The notes under the pieces: generated by a model
Told to the model about the DNA's origin: nothing
What the model saw: only the letters and a program-made list of their open reading frames with translations
Databases searched by the model: none
Made by a program: the position numbers and the translations under genes
Shown here: positions 6,211 through 9,552 of the stretch, one piece after another
How positions within the stretch are numbered: position 1 is the first letter of the stretch
Layout: each line of letters starts with the position of its first letter
From: CAZMVU01 sp964569295
GTDB lineage: Bacteria; Hydrogenedentota; Hydrogenedentia; Hydrogenedentales; JAGMZX01
Reading direction: 5' to 3'
NCBI GenBank assembly: GCA_964569295.1
Contig: CAZMVU010000191.1
Coordinates: 1-9,552, forward strand
Length of the DNA stretch: 9,552 nucleotides

Positions 6211-6849
6211 TTATTCCGAGGGCAGTTTCCGCGCGGTATCGAGCAGCCGCTTCAGTTCGGCCAAGCTATTGCAGCCGTGGGCCTCGGGCATGGCGTCGAA
6301 GAAGTCGGCCTTGCTTCCGCGCCCTTCATCGCGATAGGCAACCCATGCAGATTGAACATTGCGCAGCCGCCGCCCCGAGTGCTGCGGCTTACGGCCCGGT
6401 TTGCGCTTCGGGGCCTCGGCCTGCTCATCATCGAAGCACGGGTGTCCAGCCATCGCCGCGTGAAGCGCCTGCTCCGTAGTCAACCCGGCCAAGACTGCAC
6501 GCCACCGCCGGGCCGCATCGAGCAGGGCCTGCACAGGGTGTTCAATCCCTCGAATGCGGGATACGCCATCGCTCAGCACTTCGCGCTCGAAGTAGGTGAG
6601 TAGTTCCCGGCCATCGGGTGTGAACGCGCCCACATAGACACGGCCCGGATTCTCGGGGCGTTCATGCTCGGGTATGAATACCCCGTGCAGCCCGAGGGCG
6701 GCTAGTGCCTCATTCAATCGCGTACACCAAAGCGGAAGGGCCAGCCCTATCGTGGCGTAGCACATGAAGCCGGGGGCGTCACTGTTTCCCGTTGCGAGAA
6801 AGTCATCGAGGGCGGCCAGGGTCAGCGCGTGGCGTGTCGGGTATTCCAT
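6211..6849 (-). CDS. Hypothetical protein, 212 aa, with basic KPGRKP segment
   Basis: I do not recognise the family. ATG 6849 is chosen because AGAAAGGTG stands just upstream and the longer frame runs through a strong leader hairpin. The protein starts MEYPTRHALTLAALDDFLAT and has a compact N-terminal domain (about 1-115), then a helical part and a basic stretch KRKPGRKPQHSGRR near residue 160. That stretch resembles an AT-hook-type DNA contact. A C-terminal helical part follows. No membrane segment or catalytic motif stands out. It lies alone between the hairpin-rich ORF and the AlpA-like gene. Its leader carries a candidate riboregulator (6856-6918), so its output is probably tightly controlled. 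Confidence 0.75.
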   Translation of the reverse strand: MEYPTRHALTLAALDDFLATGNSDAPGFMCYATIGLALPLWCTRLNEALAALGLHGVFIPEHERPENPGRVYVGAFTPDGRELLTYFEREVLSDGVSRIRGIEHPVQALLDAARRWRAVLAGLTTEQALHAAMAGHPCFDDEQAEAPKRKPGRKPQHSGRRLRNVQSAWVAYRDEGRGSKADFFDAMPEAHGCNSLAELKRLLDTARKLPSE

Positions 6850-6855
6850 GGTATG

Positions 6856-6918
6856 CACCTTTCTTGTGGGCCGGTTCAGGGCAGCGCCTCGAAAGGTGAA
6901 AAGGCGCCACCCTGAACC
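6856..6918 (-). promoter_or_regulatory. Leader hairpin whose loop complements the ribosome site
   Basis: The minus-strand leader of the 212-aa gene forms a hairpin: outer stem GGTTCAGGG/CCCTGAACC (6918-6910 with 6881-6873), a 2x2 internal loop, inner stem GCGCCT/AGGCGC, and a 12-base loop. The loop contains CACCTTTC (6898-6891), the exact reverse complement of GAAAGGTG (6863-6856), the sequence holding the ribosome site just before ATG 6849. Pairing between loop and ribosome site would make an H-type pseudoknot that blocks initiation. Confidence 0.65.
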
Positions 6919-6963
6919 GATTTCAGCCTGTGCGCCCGTCGGCAACACAAGCACCCTGTTGAG

Positions 6964-7425
6964 TTATTTTAGCACGAACATCTGGGCGGCCTTGTCGCGA
7001 GAATCACTCCCGGAATTATTTCCGGAAGTGTTTTCCGCTGGTTTTCCTGGTGCTGTGCCTGCTGCCCGCTGCCGTTCCTCTGCGGCCTTGTCGCGGGATT
7101 TGGCAGGGGGTGTGTCGTTACCCTGTGGCAATTTTGCCACAGGGTCTTGCTTCTTCCCTGCCAACATGCGCTCCCTCGCAGCTGCCCGTAGCTGCTCCAT
7201 GACGGCCTCGGCAGCCTTGTCGCGGGGGCGGGGTTCGGGTGTGTCATCCCGTTCGGGCAATTTTGCCCGGACGGGGGTTGCGAGTCCGCGCCGTCCGCTG
7301 GTATGCTGTTCACGCGAAACCGGCAGACGCCGGTGCATACACCTTTGGCGGGTGGCGGTTTTATGGTGCCGCCACCCATTTTTTGCCTCCGTCAGCCACG
7401 GCGGCGGGTCCGCTGGCACATTCAA
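6964..7425 (-). CDS. Repeat-containing ORF with RDKAA modules (ParB-like relic?)
   Basis: From a TTG at 7425 this frame encodes 153 residues. The C-terminal two-thirds has three degenerate modules ending in RDKAA: VRAKLPERDDTPEPRPRDKAA, VAKLPQGNDTPPAKSRDKAA and SGNNSGSDSRDKAA. Similar VAxLP...AA strings occur in HTH regions of phage-type ParB-like proteins, from memory. Each module starts in a DNA palindrome (7248-7275, 7121-7144, 7005-7030). The 5' third is doubtful: another frame (ATG 7379, stop 6969, 136 aa) has a better ribosome site (GGAGG, six bases) and starts MGGGTIKPPPAKGVC, but loses the modules. The real product could start internally, use either frame, or none. Only the modules support this frame. 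Confidence 0.4.
   Translation of the reverse strand: MNVPADPPPWLTEAKNGWRHHKTATRQRCMHRRLPVSREQHTSGRRGLATPVRAKLPERDDTPEPRPRDKAAEAVMEQLRAAARERMLAGKKQDPVAKLPQGNDTPPAKSRDKAAEERQRAAGTAPGKPAENTSGNNSGSDSRDKAAQMFVLK
7005..7377 (-). repeat. Second hairpin array with sequence-diverse palindromes
   Basis: Four hairpins are spaced about 75-130 bases apart: 7350-7377 (9-bp arms GGGTGGCGG/CCGCCACCC), 7248-7275 (near-perfect CCCGTCCGGGCAA type, one mismatch), 7121-7144 (11-bp arms CCCTGTGGCAA/TTGCCACAGGG, perfect) and 7005-7030 (CACTTCCGGAA against TTCCGGGAGTG, one G-T wobble). A smaller perfect hairpin CCGGC-GTCT-GCCGG lies at 7320-7333. Three of them are followed downstream by a shared CGCGACAAGGC(C/T)GC block. 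Arms differ in sequence but keep complementarity. Read on the plus strand, the 7350-7377 hairpin is followed by ATTTTTT and looks like an intrinsic terminator. Confidence 0.75.
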
Positions 7426-7560
7426 TCCTTACTAACCTGGTCGGGATTGAGCAGAATACTCGTGAATTTTTTCGCGACGGTAAAACCGCTGGTCTACAAC
7501 TGTACCATTCAACTAACGAACCCCCTCCCCCTTGTGTGGGTGTGCGTCTGTTTGCGTCGG
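7426..7560. other. Intergenic stretch after zinc-ribbon operon
   Basis: This 135-base gap lies between the last zinc-ribbon gene and the hairpin-rich ORF. It holds a G-rich tract on the minus strand (GGGGGAGGGGG at about 7524-7534) and an A6 tract. A weak promoter-like TTGAAT is visible, but without a good -10. I see no convincing terminator or gene. Confidence 0.35.
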
Positions 7561-7824
7561 TTAGTATTCCAGCGGTACACAGGAAAGCACATACGGGTCG
7601 GCCTGGGTTCCGGTGCCGAGGAATTCTTCCCCGCAATAGCTACAGCATCGGCGGCGGGTCGCGGTTCTACCGCTGAGTATTCCACGGCCACATAGTGGAC
7701 AGGGACAATTGTCGAGCGAACACATAAGGTCGTTGCCTTGCCGGGGAACCGGCCAGTGTCTATAGAGTCGTTCGCCGTTGCCGTCGTTCAGGTCGCGGTG
7801 CAGGTCGATGAATAGCTTCGCCAT
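7561..7824 (-). CDS. Zinc-ribbon paralog 4 (87 aa)
   Basis: This is the fourth and last of the paralogous zinc-ribbon genes. It begins MAKLFIDLHRDLNDGNGERL, then YRHW, the family's N-terminal block (D-x-N/D-G-x-G-x3-H/Y-R-x-W, here with Tyr replacing His). The zinc site is CPLC (C42, C45) and CSYC (C61, C64), followed by GEEF. It has extra cysteines at 35, 40, 60 and 82. ATG 7824 follows AAAGGAAA; the gap to the previous gene is 14 bases. A DNA- or protein-binding adaptor is plausible; the molecular role is unknown. Confidence 0.83.
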   Translation of the reverse strand: MAKLFIDLHRDLNDGNGERLYRHWPVPRQGNDLMCSLDNCPCPLCGRGILSGRTATRRRCCSYCGEEFLGTGTQADPYVLSCVPLEY

Positions 7825-7838
7825 GGTGGTGTTTCCTT

Positions 7839-8102
7839 TCAAAGTGTGTGTATCAACTCGAGGAGCAGCACTTCCCCGCGTTCTTCCTCGGCGGAAAATT
7901 GCGCGCCGCACCTATTGCATTGCCGTGCAGACCGCACCCGTGGGAGTTTTCCGGGGACGCCAAGATAACCTTGGGAGCAGGACGGACAGGGGACCCCCAC
8001 CGTGCTGAGGTGAATGTGTCCCAAGTCCTCTACCTGGTATCCCCGGTGCAGCTTCTGGCCGGTGCCGTCGAAGTCGCGCGCGTATAGTTTCCATGCTGGC
8101 AT
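7839..8102 (-). CDS. Zinc-ribbon paralog 3 (87 aa)
   Basis: The protein begins MPAWKLYARDFDGTGQKLHR and continues GY, matching the shared N-terminal block. The zinc site is PCPSC (C39, C42) and QCNRCGAQF (C62, C65). The acidic end EEERGEVLLLEL aligns with the L-x-E-L end of paralog 1. ATG 8102 follows AAGGAG by six bases; 14 bases separate it from the upstream paralog. A zinc ribbon of this size can be a transcription factor of the Ogr/Delta kind or a protein adaptor, but the cysteine spacing is C-x2-C...C-x2-C rather than the Ogr pattern, so no assignment is made. Confidence 0.85.
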   Translation of the reverse strand: MPAWKLYARDFDGTGQKLHRGYQVEDLGHIHLSTVGVPCPSCSQGYLGVPGKLPRVRSARQCNRCGAQFSAEEERGEVLLLELIHTL

Positions 8103-8116
8103 TGTGTTCTCCTTGG

Positions 8117-8416
8117 TCAGTCCGCGTATCGAATGCGGCCTGCGTAATCGAGTACCGGCGCGGTTTCGAGCAGGAAGTGGGCGCCGTTGCGAGTCCGCCC
8201 CCATGGCTGGAACTGCATACCGCACACGTTGCACGAGGTCGTGCCATCCGAGTAGCGATCCGGCGGAAACACATATCCGCCGCCGCACGCAGGACAGCAT
8301 CCGCCGTCGAACGAGTCCGCGAACGGTTTCGCCTTCGTGCATTCCCAACACCTGTGCCATTTCAGTCCTTCGCCGTCGAGGTCCGCGCGGGTTTCGTAGT
8401 ATCTGTGGTCTGCCAT
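8117..8416 (-). CDS. Zinc-ribbon paralog 2 (99 aa)
   Basis: The protein begins MADHRYYETRADLDGEGLKW, then HRCW, again the shared DxDGxG...HRxW block. Here the block itself gains a C-x2-C (C23, C26), in addition to CPAC (C41, C44) and CNVCGMQF (C62, C65), so this copy could bind more than one metal. The C-terminal tail (GAHFLLETAPVLDYAGRIRY) is longer than in its paralogs. ATG 8416 follows AAAGGAG by seven bases. It lies between the 30-aa membrane peptide (16-base gap) and paralog 3 (14-base gap). Confidence 0.85.
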   Translation of the reverse strand: MADHRYYETRADLDGEGLKWHRCWECTKAKPFADSFDGGCCPACGGGYVFPPDRYSDGTTSCNVCGMQFQPWGRTRNGAHFLLETAPVLDYAGRIRYAD

Positions 8417-8432
8417 TTTCGTGCTCCTTTCG

Positions 8433-8525
8433 TTATTCGCGCTCACGCAGCCATTGCGCCAGCGCCTGTAAGGTGACGGCCGCCAGCACGAGGTGCAGCG
8501 GCCAGAGTGTGATGAGTTCGTTCAT
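8433..8525 (-). CDS. 30-aa hydrophobic membrane peptide
   Basis: A tiny ORF lies in the gap between zinc-ribbon paralogs 1 and 2. It encodes MNELITLWPLHLVLAAVTLQ then ALAQWLRERE: one predicted transmembrane helix of about 20 residues with a charged RERE end. It starts four bases after the stop of paralog 1, so reinitiation or coupling is likely; the AGAAAG ribosome site is weak. Single-span peptides of this size include type I toxins, holin-like and regulatory membrane peptides; none can be chosen. Support comes from its fit into the operon gap and its clean amphipathic design. Confidence 0.55.
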   Translation of the reverse strand: MNELITLWPLHLVLAAVTLQALAQWLRERE

Positions 8526-8529
8526 GGTG

Positions 8530-8811
8530 CTATTCGCTTTCTGCGGGGTAGGGGTTGAGTTCAGCCAGGGCCGGGTTGTCGGTATCGCCCACGGCTTGGA
8601 ATTCAGCACCGCAGCCATCACATTCGCGGGAACCCGGCACACGGCCAGCCTCGGCCCATCGCACGCGGCCTGTATCGCATACCGGGCACGGCACGTCTGT
8701 CACCGCTTCCCAGTACCTGCACGGGCCAACGGGCGCCTGTGTCCATGTGCGGTGCTGTTCCGGGCCTAGCCCGTTGAAGTCGAAGGATCGCAGCTCGAAG
8801 TTTGTGTTCAT
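8530..8811 (-). CDS. Zinc-ribbon paralog 1 (93 aa)
   Basis: This is the first zinc-ribbon gene of the operon. It begins MNTNFELRSFDFNGLGPEQH, then RTW, the family block. The zinc site is DVPCPVC (C42, C45) and ECDGCGAEF (C64, C67). The end is ALAELNPYPAESE. ATG 8811 follows AGAAAGGAA and a 14-bp perfect dyad. The same start region (about 40 bases, ending ACCACACC-ATG) precedes the 52-aa gene at 9183, so both are probably under the same control. The frame is open upstream to 9018, but that part is the leader and is not coding-like. Confidence 0.85.
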   Translation of the reverse strand: MNTNFELRSFDFNGLGPEQHRTWTQAPVGPCRYWEAVTDVPCPVCDTGRVRWAEAGRVPGSRECDGCGAEFQAVGDTDNPALAELNPYPAESE

Positions 8812-8960
8812 GGTGTGGTTCCTTTCTGCCCGTGGGCAGGTTGAATTCTGGAATAAAGGAATTCTGTCATGGGGGGCTTGCTGAAAACGTGTTTTCCGCC
8901 TCGGGGGGCCTTTTGCGCCTTTTGACACTCCCTCACGGTAGGGTATGCGTGTTTTTTTTC
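8812..8960 (-). promoter_or_regulatory. Leader R1 before zinc-ribbon operon
   Basis: This is an imperfect copy of leader R2 (9184-9295). Shared parts on the plus strand are tggtgtggttcctttctgc, cgtgggcaggttga, ctgaaaacgtgtt, ccgcctcgggg and gtagggtatgcgtgttttttt. R1 has about 30 extra bases, including GAATTCTG twice (8843-8850, 8859-8866). It contains two perfect dyads: GAAAAC-GT-GTTTTC (8883-8896), operator-like, and CTGCCC-GT-GGGCAG (8826-8839), right before the ribosome site. No sigma-70 consensus is seen; a dedicated activator may be needed. Confidence 0.6.
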
Positions 8961-9024
8961 TGCGGCACTGGCGCAGCACCCCCCCCCCTGGGAGTTTTTC
9001 GTGTCTCTGGCGTGCCACAGGGTG
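8961..9024. other. C10 tract between leader R1 and the 52-aa gene
   Basis: This short spacer holds a run of ten C (8979-8988). On the minus strand it is a G10 tract upstream of the leader of the zinc-ribbon operon. Homopolymer runs of this length are prone to length change. No gene or terminator is visible. Confidence 0.4.
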
Positions 9025-9183
9025 CTAGACCGCGTATACCGAACGGCCAGGATAGCCGTAATCGCCGCCATCGACGGCGCCGGTGCCGGTCGTGTCGTCG
9101 GCAATTTCAGCCATATATTGCTGGCTTTCTTCTGTAGTCATTTCGCGGAGCATTCTCCCGGTTTGGTAATCGTGTAGCGTCAT
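9025..9183 (-). CDS. Small acidic protein, 52 aa
   Basis: The protein begins MTLHDYQTGRMLREMTTEES and continues into a short acidic helix (QQYMAEIADD) and a Gly/Thr/Asp-rich end closing with SVYAV. ATG 9183 follows AGAAAGGAACCACACC, identical to the start region of zinc-ribbon paralog 1. It is the first gene of the cargo block. No family is recognised. The size, acidic charge and position suggest a small regulator or DNA-mimic type protein, but this is speculation. Confidence 0.68.
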   Translation of the reverse strand: MTLHDYQTGRMLREMTTEESQQYMAEIADDTTGTGAVDGGDYGYPGRSVYAV

Positions 9184-9295
9184 GGTGTGGTTCCTTTCTG
9201 CTCGTGGGCAGGTTGAGTTGCTGAAAACGTGTTCCGCCTCGGGGGCTTTCGGCACTTTTGGCACCCCCTCACCGTAGGGTATGCGTGTTTTTTTC
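9184..9295 (-). promoter_or_regulatory. Leader R2 before the 52-aa gene
   Basis: This is the paralogous copy of leader R1, without its 30-base insertion. It carries ctgctcgtgggcag before the ribosome site (the same hairpin with one wobble), ctgaaaacgtgtt, and a segment framed by ggggg and ccccc (9241-9267) that contains the 19-base ctttcggcacttttggcac also found in the dyad at 2607-2664. The far end has a T7 tract after gggtatgcg. It ends where the detached integrase tail stops. Confidence 0.6.
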
Positions 9296-9298
9296 TGC

Positions 9299-9497
9299 TC
9301 ACCTGGAATGCTCCACAAGGGACAAGATCGTCTGCTTGACGTGCTCAGGCAGTGTCGGCCATGCCTCGGCAATACGTGCCAGGTCGGGGGGCAGCATGGG
9401 GGTGTTTTCGGAATCGTGGGGTAAGGGGCGGGGTAAGCGAGAATCGCCCGCAGGCGTAAGTTCTTTAGTTGCAACCACTTCAGAACCGAGGGTGCAA
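9299..9497 (-). other. Detached integrase C-terminal coding segment
   Basis: Joining the integrase frame across the 48-bp core to this side, as in the excised circle, gives 66 further codons and then TGA at 9301-9299. The encoded end is DLARIAEAWPTLPEHVKQTI then LSLVEHSR. The W-P-x-L-P...I-L-x-L-V pattern is a tail I associate, from memory, with tyrosine integrases whose gene overlaps a tRNA attachment site. In the integrated state this segment has no start of its own and lies more than 9 kb from the rest of the gene. The complete protein would be 620 residues. Confidence 0.75.
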
Positions 9498-9545
9498 GAC
9501 TCATAATCACTTGGCCGGAGGTTCGAGTCCTCCAGGGCCCACCAC
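9498..9545. repeat. attR: attR core direct repeat (48 bp, tRNA 3' scar)
   Basis: This is an exact copy of the attL core. The bases before it (gtgcaa) cannot pair with the 3' anticodon-stem strand, so this copy is not a functional tRNA. It marks the distal end of the element; about seven bases of flanking DNA follow. Confidence 0.95.
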
Positions 9546-9552
9546 GTAAGCA

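Larger units (their letters stand above)
8..9545. mobile_element. tRNA-Met-integrated element, about 9.5 kb
   Basis: The element runs between the 48-bp repeats at 8-55 and 9498-9545; one repeat plus the interior is 9490 bp. It carries a tyrosine integrase next to attL, a ribbon-helix-helix regulator, an AlpA-like regulator, a CHC2 zinc-finger protein, a TOPRIM/DUF3987 replication protein and a cargo operon of small zinc-ribbon proteins. All likely genes are on the minus strand. No capsid, terminase, portal, relaxase or type IV secretion gene is visible, so transfer would need a helper or natural uptake. It resembles a phage-satellite or minimal integrative element; the exact class is inference. 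Confidence 0.92.

Noticed and set aside
7350..7386. Intrinsic terminator on the plus strand (hairpin plus ATTTTTT)
   Set aside because: No plausible plus-strand gene lies upstream of it; kept only as a remark in the hairpin-array entry.
8979..8988. C10 tract as a phase-variation switch
   Set aside because: The tract is outside any coding region and not placed between recognisable -35 and -10 elements; possible, but there is no positive support.
9184..9510. Long form of the 52-aa protein starting in attR
   Set aside because: The upstream part runs through the leader and antisense to nothing coding-like in that frame; the R1/R2 comparison fixes the start at ATG 9183.
9498..9545. Second tRNA gene at the right end
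   Set aside because: Only the 3' half is present; upstream bases cannot form the 5' anticodon stem, D arm or acceptor strand.
1..9552. Retron or diversity-generating retroelement behind the variable hairpins
   Set aside because: No reverse transcriptase motif (such as xxDD) is present in any frame I read.

Overview
The window holds one complete, tRNA-integrated mobile element of about 9.5 kb, bounded by two 48-bp direct repeats (8-55 and 9498-9545). The left repeat is the 3' part of a tRNA-Met gene (anticodon CAT, encoded CCA) whose 5' part lies left of the window. The right copy lacks the 5' anticodon arm and is only an attachment-site scar. All convincing genes are on the minus strand. GC content is high, Shine-Dalgarno sites are strong and the tRNA encodes CCA, which together suggest a proteobacterium, probably a gammaproteobacterium. 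The integrase N-terminus also resembles a clade I associate with Planctomycetota, so the host is not settled.

In transcription order (right to left) the layout is: a detached piece of coding sequence that would complete the integrase in the excised circle (9299-9497); a 52-aa protein behind a conserved leader; an operon of four small paralogous zinc-ribbon proteins with a 30-aa membrane peptide between the first two; a hairpin-rich, repeat-containing ORF (6964-7425); a 212-aa unknown protein whose leader hairpin loop is complementary to its own ribosome site; an AlpA-like regulator, a 157-aa unknown protein, a CHC2 zinc-finger primase fragment and a large TOPRIM/DUF3987 primase-helicase (the replication block); a non-coding dyad with iteron-like repeats (2607-2664); a broken array of helix-turn-helix repeats with hairpins (1884-2560); and a ribbon-helix-helix regulator overlapping a tyrosine integrase that reads through the left attachment site.

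The element has integration, regulation and replication functions but no visible capsid, packaging, relaxase or conjugation gene. It could be a phage-satellite-like or minimal replicating integrative element. The most unusual features are: (1) two arrays of hairpins whose stems differ in sequence from unit to unit while staying complementary (2013-2527 and 7005-7377), the first with a conserved loop; (2) an integrase frame that crosses the attachment core, so its C-terminus is swapped on integration and excision; (3) the four-paralog zinc-ribbon operon; and (4) a candidate loop-to-Shine-Dalgarno riboregulator at 6856-6918. No function in defence or anti-defence can be assigned from sequence alone.
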